NCBI RefSeq assembly: GCF_000002425.4
Contig: NC_037269.1
Coordinates: 5,461,834 to 5,525,833, forward strand
DNA from: Physcomitrium patens
Taxonomy: Eukaryota > Streptophyta > Bryopsida > Funariales > Funariaceae
DNA: 64,000 nt
Direction: 5' to 3'
The translations under genes and the position numbers were made by a program. The stretch's first letter is position 1, and every line of letters begins with the position of its first letter. Below are positions 49,510 to 59,292 of the stretch, piece by piece. The notes below the pieces were generated by a model. It made no database searches and was not told where the DNA came from. It was given only the letters and a program-made list of their open reading frames with translations.

Positions 49510-50673
49510 GAAGACATTTTGTATTTCATGAATGACATTTACTGCAGAAATATTGTAAAAAGAAATGATTTTGGTTATTACCTGATGTGGTATATTCAAA
49601 TCTTACATAAAATGCGAAGCCAATTGAGGTTGAAGTGTGTGTGAATGAATATAGTATTCTTTTTCTTCTAAAATTGATACTAATTTGATCAAATTCTTAG
49701 TATAGAAGATGTAGACCAATTTGACATTAATTTTCTACCATCACAAGAATTTGAGATAATCTCTATGCTGGTGGATTACCTTAATAAATTGATGTCTTAG
49801 AAAAAAGTAGTATTTTAAATTATGATTCTAGAATATTTTTTTAATCAAATATAAATATAAAGCTATTTTTAGAAACTATGTTCTTACATCTTAAAAATAA
49901 AAAATATATAATATTAAAATCAAACTATTATAAGCTATACAATTATTGCCATAAATATACAACAAATTATAATCATAAAAGCATTGATGAATATTATAAA
50001 ATCTTATAAATAATTATTCTATTTTTCATTCATTTAAAAAGTTAAACAACTTTTTTGAATTTTTCAAAATGTTTTATGAATCTATACTAATTTAAATAAA
50101 TATTAAGAAGAAAGAAACAACCTTTTAAAAAATATATCATTTTAGAATATGAATGTATTTGATAGATTATTTTTAAATACAATAAAATCATAGAATTTTT
50201 AATAAGAAATAAAATAATAAAATAAAAAATGATATAAAATCTTTTTAAAACTATGAGGTTTGTAGGCCAAATATCTAACTTGCAAAAGAATTAAATACAA
50301 ACTTTCTAGATGTAAGGAACTTTAATATTTTATTTACAATCTCTAAGAATTATAAATTATTAAGATTTATTGAATGAAATCTTTATTTTTTTCAAAGATC
50401 ATTAATAAATATAGCTAGATGAATTTGATTAATAATTTTTTATTCAAATTTATAATGTATATATAAAATATCTATTTAGTAAGTATTTGTGCTTGAAATG
50501 ATGAAACTTAAATTAATCTTGATAAAAATATTCCTATATGAATAAGTCTTAAATTTTTAAATATTACAACTATTTCCAAAAATAAATTAAGCATATAATA
50601 TATAATTATTTAATCTAGTTAATAATTTGAAGGAATTACATTTGTACAAACATAATATAAAATTCAATCTAAG

Positions 50674-50722
<49 letters not shown>

Positions 50723-51476
50723 TCATTCTATATACTAAAAAGTTAAGTGTGAATAAAAATGAATGCTTACTAAAATATAAAGTGAAGTTCAATCCACATT
50801 AAAAGTTAACAATTATAGTATTTTGCAAAATGGGTTCCATTATCATTTACAAATAGAAAAATTCTAAAATCAGCATTATTGTGATTAAAAATAAATAAAA
50901 TTCTATAATCCATACTCTTTCTTTAAAAGAAGAAGAAGAAGAAGAGTTTTCTTCATAGTATTTTCTTTTATATTGTTTGTGAATGATTTCTTTCTTTAGG
51001 AGATATATTGTGGTCTTTTTAGCTTATACTAGTTTCATTAAAGCTAAAGCTTAGACTGGCACCAAGCTCGTGATCCTTAAGATGGATGAATATAAAATAA
51101 TTCTACAATTATTTTTTTAAAGTCACACAAATTTGTCCACGATCCTAAAAAAATGTAATAGAGCATTAAAATCATTTCAGCTGTGAGATGGCATGATATA
51201 TGACATAAAATCACAAATTTAGCTTTATTTTTTTTAGAGGCAATGGAATTGAGCTACTATTCCTATGTCTTATCTTTTATAGATAGAATTCATCCAATCA
51301 TTCCATCTATCATAACTAAAATTCTCTCAATTGGCTTAATTAGTGGTATAGTATGATTAAATTAGCACCTTAATATAAACTATTCTAAATATTTCATATA
51401 TTATAATATTTATTTATAAATCAATATTATTTTTATATAATTTATTGTTTCATACATGCATCAACATATAAACTAT
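49510..51476. other. AT-rich intergenic DNA
   Basis: No gene was found. It contains a 44-bp (TA)n at 50676-50719 and a short (GAA)n near 50930. The composition shift at about 49500 marks the end of the ESF1 island. Confidence 0.4.
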
Positions 51477-52027
51477 TATCATATGGTGACATGAATCTTA
51501 GAGAACTAAAACATCAATACATTCTTACGTCACTCAAAAAGACTAAAAAATCATTCAAAGATCTTATAATATTAAACTATAATGGCTATACCAAAGACAA
51601 AATGATTAGAAAGTCTTGAAATAAGACTAAAAATTAGTAAGCCATTGATAAGAGTGAAAAAGGCTTCATTCTTGTTTCCATAAATATATATGTATATATA
51701 TATATAATCTAATTAGGAATTACATGAGAACATTATATAGGATATCTAACATGTATTTAATTTACAAGAAGAATGTATTAACTTTCAAGATAAGTTTTCT
51801 ATATACATACTATATTATTAGCTTGTACCACAAGTTATCTATACATATGATACATAGCTAATTTATTAGCCAAGTTTATAACCTACCAATTAATTATAAA
51901 CATGTATAAAATCAAATATGTATCTATGAAGCTTTTAGGAAGTTTTGCCATAAGACAATATCAAATCTACCTACATTTATCTTTTACTTAACACTTTTTA
52001 TCTAGATAAATAAGAATGTTCACAACA
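51477..52027 (-). repeat. LTR-B family copy 5, minus strand
   Basis: Read on the minus strand it starts TGTTGTGAACATTC, then shows the GCTTCATAGATACATATTTG, TATATATATTTATGGAAACA and AGAATGAAGCC blocks shared with the other copies, and ends near TTCATGTCACCATATGATA. It lies 217 bp left of the young chromovirus and in opposite orientation. Confidence 0.7.
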
Positions 52028-52263
52028 TCACCTCTTTTCCATTTCTTTTAGAAATAAGTTCTATGAGGAGAAATCATCATATGTTCAAAAAGTACAAGAT
52101 ACAATAAATTGTATTTGCCGCATACTTTGATCTTTGTTCTCTTTGAAGGTGATTGATAGGTCTTTTTAGCCATCAATATTCTTTCATATAAGGGCAAAAA
52201 GACCACCCTATTATTTAATTATTATTGAAACCTTCATAACTTTCTGTTAGGGACATAGTCCTT

Positions 52264-52427
52264 AGAACCTTCTAGAGACAAGTTTCTAGAACCTTCTAGA
52301 GACAAGCTTCTAGAACCTTCTAGAGACAAGCTTCTAGAACCTTCTAGAGACAAGCTTCTAGAACCTTCTAGAGACAAGCTTCTAGAACCTTCTAGAAGCA
52401 AGTCTCTGGAATCTTCTAGAAGCTTCT
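52264..52427 (+). promoter_or_regulatory. Heat-shock element array, distal block of the 5' LTR
   Basis: Four tandem 24-bp units (52284-52379) each contain TTCTAGAACCTTCTAGA, matching the alternating TTCnnGAAnnTTCnnGA pattern. A fifth variant at 52380 extends to a complete TTCnnGAAnnTTCnnGAA. At 52409-52426 GGAATCTTCTAGAAGCTTC gives GAAnnTTCnnGAAnnTTC. These are ideal heat-shock-factor binding sites by consensus. Binding itself is inferred. Confidence 0.85.
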
Positions 52428-52460
52428 TAGTTGATAGAAGATGTTAGGGACATAGTCCTT

Positions 52461-52527
52461 AGAACCTTCTAGAGATAAGTTTCTAGAACCTTCTAGAAGC
52501 AAGTCTCTGGAACCTTCTAGAAGCTTC
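52461..52527 (+). promoter_or_regulatory. Heat-shock elements, proximal block of the 5' LTR
   Basis: At 52481-52497 TTCTAGAACCTTCTAGAA forms four perfect alternating pentamers. GGAACCTTCTAGAAGCTTC at about 52509-52527 forms another four (GAAnnTTCnnGAAnnTTC). The block is about 45-110 bases upstream of the TATA box. Confidence 0.85.
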
Positions 52528-52568
52528 GTAGTTGATAGAAGTTGCTTGAGAAGCTTCCTAAATAGGAG

Positions 52569-52576
52569 TATATATT
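52569..52576 (+). promoter_or_regulatory. TATA box of the 5' LTR promoter
   Basis: TATATATT in GGAGTATATATTGGAA lies downstream of the heat-shock elements and is preserved in the 3' LTR at 58308-58315. Transcription would start about 25-35 bases downstream, defining the U3/R border near 52605. Confidence 0.65.
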
Positions 52577-52761
52577 GGAATCGAGGTTGAAGAGTTCTTC
52601 AGTCTTGACAACACATCTCTTGGAGCTTTAGCTCACCTCTCTGGTGTTGTTCTTGTATTCATTTGATTAATCTAGTTCTTGCCAGTTCTTCTTGAACTTC
52701 TTGGTAGATATCAAGTTTGTATTCTGTGTACATGACAGTTTGTCGAGACTTCACTCAATTT

Positions 52762-52773
52762 AGATATCAGAGC
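52762..52773 (+). other. Candidate primer-binding site
   Basis: AGATATCAGAGC matches 10 of 12 bases of TGGTATCAGAGC, the complement of the initiator-Met tRNA 3' end. It starts 25 bases after the LTR end, farther than usual, so either two mutations and a spacer have accumulated or another primer is used. Confidence 0.4.
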
Positions 52774-52828
52774 TAGTTCTTCTTTGTTAGAGTGTGGATT
52801 ACCCCTCTACTTGGAAGTGTACTAGCAT

Positions 52829-52972
52829 TTTAGAGGTTGCGGATTACCCTCCTCTAAATTGATACTTCTTTTGTTACAATATTGGAGTCTTATTCTTCTT
52901 GGAGAGAGTGGATTACCCCTTTTCATGAAGCTCTTAAGGCATTTTAGAGGTTGCGGAGTACCCTCCTCTAAA
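52829..52972 (+). other. Two repeated hairpins in the element leader
   Basis: TTTAGAGG pairs with CCTCTAAA at 52829-52858 and again at 52943-52972, each enclosing a loop with TTGCGGA-TACCCT. The hairpins are 114 bases apart, and each is preceded by GTGGATTACCCC. They lie in the transcribed leader upstream of gag. A diverged relative at 59360-59510 retains a similar pair. Confidence 0.7.
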
Positions 52973-53016
52973 CCAATATTGTCTTCTTGTAGAGTCATTT
53001 CTGTCCTTCTCTTAGA

Positions 53017-54041
53017 ATGGCCGGGGGTCAAGACATTAGTATGATGGAAAGTTCAGAGTCCAAGTTAGATGCTATCATAAATGCCCTCACTATATTATCG
53101 CAAAGAACTGCAGAGATTGAAGGAGTCATGGCAAGGCTTCATAATGATGGAACATCTGGAATGGGACAATCTAGGTTGCACCAGCCTCAAACTTCTGCAC
53201 TTGGAGAAGCAACTTTGCCTCATGTTCGACAAGCACCGCTGGTTCTACAACATAAGGAGCCCCGAGTTAGCCTTCCGGACAAGTTCGATGGTATGCGTTC
53301 CAAGTTTCGAGGATTCGTCAATCAAATCAGGTTGATAACAGTTTTACAACCCGAATGCTATCCAATGGAGGAGTCACGTGTTGGGCTTGTTGGAACCTTA
53401 CTTACAGGGCAAGCTCTATTATGGTTTGCTCCTTTGTTTGAGAAACGATCGTCCATACTAAACAACTTTGAAACCCTTTTGGAGGCGTTTGCAGAAGCAT
53501 TTGGTGAACACGATAAGGTTCAATGGACTACAACAAAGATCCGGTCACTACGACAAGGGATGCGTTCTACATCAATCTATGCATCGGACTTCAAGCAATT
53601 AGCATGCTACATCAATTGGGACGAAGAAGCGTTGATGAGTCAATTCTATTGGGGTTTAAGGGACGATGTGAAGGATTTATTGTTAACTCTTCCTGATCCG
53701 CAAACGCTCAACGAAGCTATTAGCCAAGCTGTGAAGTGCGATAACCGCCTATTCCAACGTCGCCAAGACCAACGTTCAAGACAACATACGATTCACCACA
53801 TCCCAATTATGTCGGCAAGCAGCGTGAATTCACATTCAGTGGTAGAAGACATGCAAATTGATGCGATACGTGTCAAATCTCTTACTCTAGAAGAAAAAAA
53901 TGGCGTATGAAGGAAGGTCTATGCTTGTATTGCGATGAAGAAGGCCACAAAGTTGGAAACTGTCCCAAGAAGCAAAATCGACGTATTATCAAGACTAGAG
54001 GTGCGTTTATTCAGGAAAACGAGGATGCCCAGCGACAATAG
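53017..54041 (+). pseudogene. gag: gag polyprotein, frameshifted
   Basis: ATG at 53017 opens 298 codons ending at 53910. Capsid-type residues run from about 88 (PDKFDGMRSKFRGFVNQIRL) through GTLLTGQALLWFAPLF and EAFAEAFGE to FYWGLRDDVKDLLLTLPDPQ, typical of the Retrotrans_gag domain. At 53894-53900 a run of seven A's ends the frame. The -1 frame continues from 53901 and contains an intact zinc knuckle, C-x2-C-x4-H-x4-C, at 53922-53963 (CLYCDEEGHKVGNC), stopping at TAG 54039-54041. A one-base loss from an A8 run, or programmed slippage, are both possible. Gag would form the cytoplasmic particle that packages the RNA. Confidence 0.88.
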
Positions 54042-54046
54042 GAACT

Positions 54047-57000
54047 GTGCGGCTGGACAGTGAAATATCGCAACAACAACCAGGTTCCTTTCTTTCCGCT
54101 CAACCTGTCCTTTGTTTTACAATCCTTTTGTTTATTGGCCCTCAGAAACTGAAAACCTTAGCATTATTAGATTCAGAAGCATCTGCTTGTTTTTTAGACG
54201 AAGAATTTACGAAGCATCATAAGATCCCTTTAGTACAAAAATCCAAACCTGTTCACGTTGAGGTCATAGATGGACGACCTTTATTGTTTGGTAGTGTCAC
54301 CCATAAATCAGAACCTATAGAAGTGACGTTTAAGGGCCATAATAGTCATATTATTTTCAATATTATTAGAACCCCATCAAATCCTGTTATTCTTGGTCTT
54401 TCTTGGTTGGAAAAGCATAACCCATCCATAGATTGGAAGTTGCGGAAGATGACCTTTCCCACAAAACCACCCAAGAGCAAGCCTAGTAGAAAATCCTGAA
54501 TAGAAAAATCTTTATTTATTGGAGCAAGAGCGTTTATAAGATCGTCCAAGGAAGGCACACCATTTGTCATTTATGCGACTCCAACTATTGGGGAGAAGAT
54601 CTCGACAGCAAGTATATCGGAGCAATATAAGGATTTTAAAGACGTGTTTCAAAAGAAAAATGCCGACATACTACCGGAACACAGACCATATGATTGCGCC
54701 ATAGACTTACAGGAAGGAGCACAATCGCCTTTTGGCCCAATCTACAATCTATCGCAGACAGAGTTGGTGGAATTGCAGAAGTACATTGACGAGAATCTAG
54801 CCAAGAACTTCATCCGTCATTCAAAATCGTCAACTGGAGCACCCATCTTATTTGTGAAGAAGAAAGATGGCTCATTGCGGATGTGCGTGGACTATCGAGG
54901 CCTCAACAAGGTAACAAAGAAGAATCGTTATCCGTTACCCTTGATTTCTGGTCTCTTAGAACAACTTGGACATGCAAAGATCTTTACAAAAATTGATCTA
55001 AGGGGAGCTTACAACCTCGTACAAATTAAGGAAGGAGATGAGTGGAAGAGAGTGTTCCGTACAAGGTATGGCCATTTTGAATATAATGTCATGCCCTTTA
55101 GTCTTACCAATGCTCCAACAGTCTTCCAACATATGATGAATGACATTTTTCGGGAGCACCTTGATGATTTTGTTGTCATCTACTTGGATGATATTTTGAT
55201 ATTTTGTAAAAATGAGGAAGAGCATGAAAAGCATGTTCGTTTGGTCTTGGAGAAACTATGCAAGCGAGGACTATATACCAAGTTGGAGAAGTGTTTATTT
55301 CACCAAATGGAGATGGAATTTTTGGGATTCGTTGCGACTATGGAAGGCTTGAAGATGGACTCCAAGAAGGTGGAAGCAATCGTGTCGTAGGAGGTTCCGA
55401 AGATGGTTAGAGACTTACAATGCTTTTTTGGCTTTGCTAACTTGTATCGAATCTTCATCAAAAATTATTCTCAAGTTGCTGCTCCTCTCACTCGATTGAC
55501 ATGCAAGGATAAGCTGGAATGGGGACCTCTAGCGGAGAAGGCATTTCAAGACCTGAAGACGGCATTTACTACGGCTCCAATCTTGGTACATCCAGACTTT
55601 ATAAAGGCCTTCTATTTAGAAACTGATGCTTCGGATTTTGCTTTGGGAGTTGTACTTTCACAAATGAGAGAAGATAAGAAGCTCCATTCGGTTGCATTTT
55701 ATTCTCGAAAGTTGTTTGCTGCTGAAATCAATTATGAGATCCACGATAAGGAACTTCTTGCTATAGTGGATTCTTTCCAAGAATGGCATCACTTTCTTGA
55801 AGGAGCTACACACCTAGTGACCATATACACAGATCACAAGAATTTGGAGTATTTCATGTCGGCTCGAGTTCTAAATCGACGTCAAGCTCGGTGGAGTATG
55901 TTGCTAGCTAGGTTCGATTTTGTTATCACTTATCGACCTGGAAAGCAACAAGGACTATCTGATGCCTTATCGAGGAGATCGTATCTTATACCAAAGGCTG
56001 GAGAAGCAATGTTTGATCAACAATGTACGACATTGTTGAAGCGAGAGCAATTTCAGCTTTGTGCTACTATTGTGCCAATTGATGCTGACTTCCTGAATCA
56101 GGTACGTGCCGTGACCATTGAAGATTCAGTAGCTATTGATATTAAGCAGTGTGCCAATGACGACAAGTTCAAGGTGGAGGGAGATCTTTTATACTTTGAG
56201 GAGCGATTATATATCCCAAAAGGACTAGCACGACTCCGAGTTCTTCAATCTCGCCACGATTTGCCAACTGCGGGACATTTTGGATTCAACAAGACCTTGG
56301 AGCTTATTTCTCGAGATTTTTGGTGGCCCCAAATGTGGAAAGATGTGAAAGATTTTGTCATCTCCTGTGACATCTGTTCAAGATCCAAGAATCCTCGGCA
56401 TCGCCCTTATGGACTCCTACAGCCATTGTCGATTCCACGTCGACCATGGTCTTCAATTTCCATGGACTTCATCACGGACCTGCCATCATCGAACTCATTT
56501 GACAGCATCTTTGTCGTGGTAGATCGGCTTACAAAAATGGTGCACTTTGTTCCTTGCAAGAAGACATCGTTTAGTGAAGTAACAGCAATGCTCTTTCTCG
56601 ATAATGTGTATCGATATCATGGACTACCAGATGATATCATATCAGATCGAGGAACCCAGTTCGTATCAAAGTTTTGGAGATCTCTCTTTGAGATACTGAA
56701 GGTGGATATCAAGCTTTCTTCGGCTTTTCATCCTCAAACTGACAGCCAAACGGAACGAGTGAACCAAGTCTTGGAACAATACTTACGATGCAGCATCAAC
56801 TATCAACAAGACGATTGGACCACATATCTGCCGCTAGCTGAGTTTGCATATAACAACACCCTCCCTGCATTGACCCAATATACACCATTCTTTTCCAACT
56901 ATGGGTATCATCCGAAGCTTGATTTATTGAGTCCATCAACAAATAACAATCCAGCAGCTGAAGGATTTGCGAAACAACTATCAGAGCTTCAAAATACGTT

Positions 57001-57520
57001 GAAGCTTCAATTACAATCTCCTCAAGAATCCTACAAGGCATTTGTAGATAGATTTCGGAATCAAGCACCTACTTTCAAAATTGGAGATAAAGTATGGCTT
57101 CTTCGACGGAATATCAAGACCAAGCGACCATGTGATAAGTTGGACTATCGAAGATTGGGACCATTTATCATCCAGAAGCAAATCAATCCAATGGCGTACC
57201 GTCTGGAATTACCGGCTTCTATGAAAGTACATCCAGTCTTTCATGTTTCTCTATTGGAGCCTTATCGAGAATCGTCTTTTCCTGGAAGAGTGCAATGTTC
57301 GCCACCTAGTATTGGAATTGAGAACCATGAGGAATACGAGGTTGAAAAGGTACTAGATTCACAGCGAAGGTGGGGCAAGTTGGGGTATCTTGTTCATTGG
57401 TGCGGCTACGACATTAATGAACGAACGTGGGAGCCAGCTGAAAATCTCGCCAATGCGCCGCAAAAGGTACAGGAGTTTCATCAACCACATCCTCATAAAC
57501 CTAAGCCGATTCAACGATAG
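54047..57520 (+). pseudogene. pol: pol polyprotein with chromodomain, two in-frame stops
   Basis: One frame of about 1158 codons, open upstream to 53999 and so overlapping gag by about 43 bases, is broken by TGA (54497-54499) and TAG (55388-55390). Order: aspartic protease (LLDSEASACFLD, where the usual D-S-G is D-S-E); reverse transcriptase with VKKKDGSLRMCVDYRGLN and active-site YLDD; RNase H (ETDASDFALG, YSRK, HDKELLAI, TDHKNLEY); integrase with H-H-C-C zinc site (HDLPTAGHFG, CDICSRSK) and D-D-E residues (SMDFITD, ISDRGTQF, QTERVNQ); GPY/F-like RRLGPF; and C-terminal chromodomain (YEVEKVLDSQRRWGKLGYLV, WEPAENL). The chromodomain places it among chromoviruses and probably steers integration to marked chromatin. 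Confidence 0.95.
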
Positions 57521-57552
57521 CTTCCTTCTGAAGCTTATTCATCCAAGAATAT

Positions 57553-57567
57553 AAGAAAGGGGGAGAG
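57553..57567 (+). other. Internal polypurine tract
   Basis: AAGAAAGGGGGAGAG lies 33 bases after the pol stop. It looks like a classical plus-strand primer tract but is about 490 bases from the 3' LTR, with the extra ORF in between. Confidence 0.6.
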
Positions 57568-57651
57568 CACCACCAAAATTCGTAGTTGATGTAGTTATTT
57601 TCTCTAAGATAAAATAGAATTTTTTTAGCAGCCATAGTTTGGTCTTCTGAT

Positions 57652-58005
57652 ATGGATAGCCAAGAGATAGATACTATGCCAGTCAGATTATCTCAACCAA
57701 CTAACTCACGAAGGCGATCCCCAGATGAAGAACTACCTGCACCACGACGACGACGGAGGATACCAAGTAATCGATCATTGGTGATTGTATTTGAATCCGA
57801 GCCTGCTTACGATGGTCAGCTAGAAGGCATATTTGCAGGACAATTTCACAATGAAGACACGAAAGTTCATGCTTGGTCAGAAGTTGAAGGAGTGGGCCAC
57901 TACCGTTGGCTTCAAGGGTCGATGAACCACTTACCTAGTGAACAACAGTTGGAGTTCATAGCAGACGTTATGCGACAGATCTTCATTTTCTTGCGTTGGT
58001 ACTAA
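57652..58005 (+). CDS. Extra ORF between pol and 3' LTR, function unknown
   Basis: ATG-initiated and uninterrupted for 117 codons, in sense orientation, between the chromodomain and the 3' LTR. The N-terminus is polar and proline/serine-rich, with an arginine cluster at residues 31-37 (PRRRRRI) resembling a nuclear-localisation or RNA-binding patch. The C-terminal two thirds (SLVIVFESEPAYDG, HAWSEVEGVGHYRWLQG, EQQLEFIADVMRQIFIFLRW) looks like a small folded domain. No signal peptide or clear membrane span is present. Ty3 elements normally stop after integrase; extra 3' ORFs are occasional and diverse. It carries no disabling mutation although gag-pol does. I do not recognise the family. It could be a captured host fragment or a genuine accessory protein. 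Confidence 0.6.
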   Translation: MDSQEIDTMPVRLSQPTNSRRRSPDEELPAPRRRRRIPSNRSLVIVFESEPAYDGQLEGIFAGQFHNEDTKVHAWSEVEGVGHYRWLQGSMNHLPSEQQLEFIADVMRQIFIFLRWY

Positions 58006-58043
58006 TTGACAACAACATTGCTTCTCAGAGACCTCGAAGCTAA

Positions 58044-58055
58044 ATGAGGGGGTGA
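58044..58055 (+). other. Polypurine tract next to the 3' LTR
   Basis: ATGAGGGGGTGA ends exactly where the 3' LTR begins, the expected place for the plus-strand primer. Confidence 0.65.
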
Positions 58056-58476
58056 TGTTAGGAACATAGTCCTTAGAACCTTCTAGAGACAAGTTTCTAG
58101 AACCTTCTAGAGACAAGCTTCTAGAACCTTCTAGAAGTAAGTCTCTGGAATCTTCTAGAAGCTTCTTAGTTGATAGAAGATGTTAGGGACATAGTCCTTA
58201 GAACCTTCTAGAGATAAGTTTCTAGAACCTTTTAGAAGTAAGTCTCTGGAACCTTCTAGAAGCTTCCTAGTTGATAGAAGTTGCTTGAGAAGCTTCCTAA
58301 ATAGGAGTATATATTGGAATCGAGGCTGAAGAGTTCTTCAATCTTGACAACACATCTCTTAGAGCTCTAGCTCATCTCTCTGGTGTTATTCTTGTATTCA
58401 TCTGATTAATCTAGTTCTTGCTAGTTCTTCTTGAACTTCTTGGTAGATATCAAGTCTGTATTCTATGTCCATGATA
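58056..58476 (+). repeat. 3' LTR of the chromovirus (421 bp)
   Basis: It starts TGTTAGGAACATAG and ends GTCCATGATA, the last CA having become TA. It has one 24-bp heat-shock unit (58095-58118) plus a variant, against four plus a variant in the 5' LTR, and retains the proximal GGAACCTTCTAGAAGCTTC block and the TATA box at 58308-58315. Confidence 0.96.
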
Positions 58477-58761
58477 CTTTCTACAAATAAATCTATCTCC
58501 AATAAAATTATCAAATATCAATAGTATCTTCTAAGGTTGTGATACCAAATGTATTATATCTAACCATCTATTTGAAAAAAAACATGTTGTTCTTGAAGAT
58601 CTTCATTTCTATTACATTATCTTAAAAGCTGTGAAAATTACAATTTTTTCTTTGATACATTGGCAAATAATAGTTCTTGAGTTGAATCTACTCATTGTTG
58701 ATTCTTTATCTACTTAGTGCCACAAACATACAAAAATTATAAAGAAGGATAGAAAGTAGAA

Positions 58762-59292
58762 TGTTCTTACGGACATACATATTTATTCTAATATTTACTT
58801 ATTTGATTAAGTAGAAATAAATAAAAGTAGATTTATTTTATAATATTTTTTAGATAGCTTCTTAAAAGCTTCATAGGTGTTTTTTTGTTTTAACATGTAT
58901 TTGTAGTTGATTAGTAGGTTAGATACTCGGTCAACAAATTAACCACGTGTTGATAGCTTGCGGAACAAATTAATTATGTGGCGTACATATAGAAAATTTG
59001 CCTTGTAAGTTAAGATACATGTCTTGCAAAGTCAACATATTTTGGAGATCCTATAGGACATTGGCAGATAGCTCCTCATTAAATGTATATATGGAGGCAA
59101 GAGTGAAGCCTTCTTTACTCTTGTTGATGCCTTTCTAATCTTCAGTCTTGTTTTAAGACTTTCTAGTCTTTTTATCTTTGGCAATAGCTATTCTAGTTTA
59201 ATACCATATTATCTTTGAGTAGCTTTTTAATTCTTTTGAATGACACAAGAGTGTATTAAGGATTCTTTTTTTTTAGATTCATATTCTTGATA
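58762..59292 (+). repeat. LTR-B family copy 4, 5' LTR of a fossil element
   Basis: It starts TGTTCTTACGGACATAC and ends near ATATTCTTGATA. The end is followed by GTTTGATT, as the young chromovirus LTR is followed by GTTTGTCG. A leader with hairpin remnants and decayed gag lies downstream, so LTR-B belongs to a chromovirus sister family. Confidence 0.75.

Larger units (their letters stand above)
52245..52737 (+). repeat. 5' LTR of the chromovirus (493 bp)
   Basis: It starts TGTTAGGGACATAG and ends GTACATGACA. Compared with the 3' LTR it holds three extra 24-bp units, which accounts exactly for the 72-bp length difference. The TGTTAGGGACATAGTCC block recurs inside it at 52443, so U3 also contains a larger internal duplication. 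U3 contains the heat-shock-element arrays and ends with TATATATT at 52569-52576. Confidence 0.96.
52245..58476 (+). mobile_element. Nearly intact Ty3/gypsy chromovirus, 6.2 kb
   Basis: The element is bounded by CTTTC duplicated at 52240-52244 and 58477-58481. It has two LTRs (493 and 421 bp), a primer-binding-site candidate, gag with zinc knuckle, protease, RT, RNase H, integrase, GPY/F module and chromodomain in the Ty3 order, then an extra ORF and a polypurine tract. Aligned LTR parts differ at about 17 positions, 15 of them transitions. That makes it relatively young compared with the fossils around it, though not brand new. It carries one frameshift and two stop codons, so this copy is non-autonomous as assembled unless the frameshift is programmed. 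The insertion lies in AT-rich DNA between two LTR-B copies. Confidence 0.97.
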
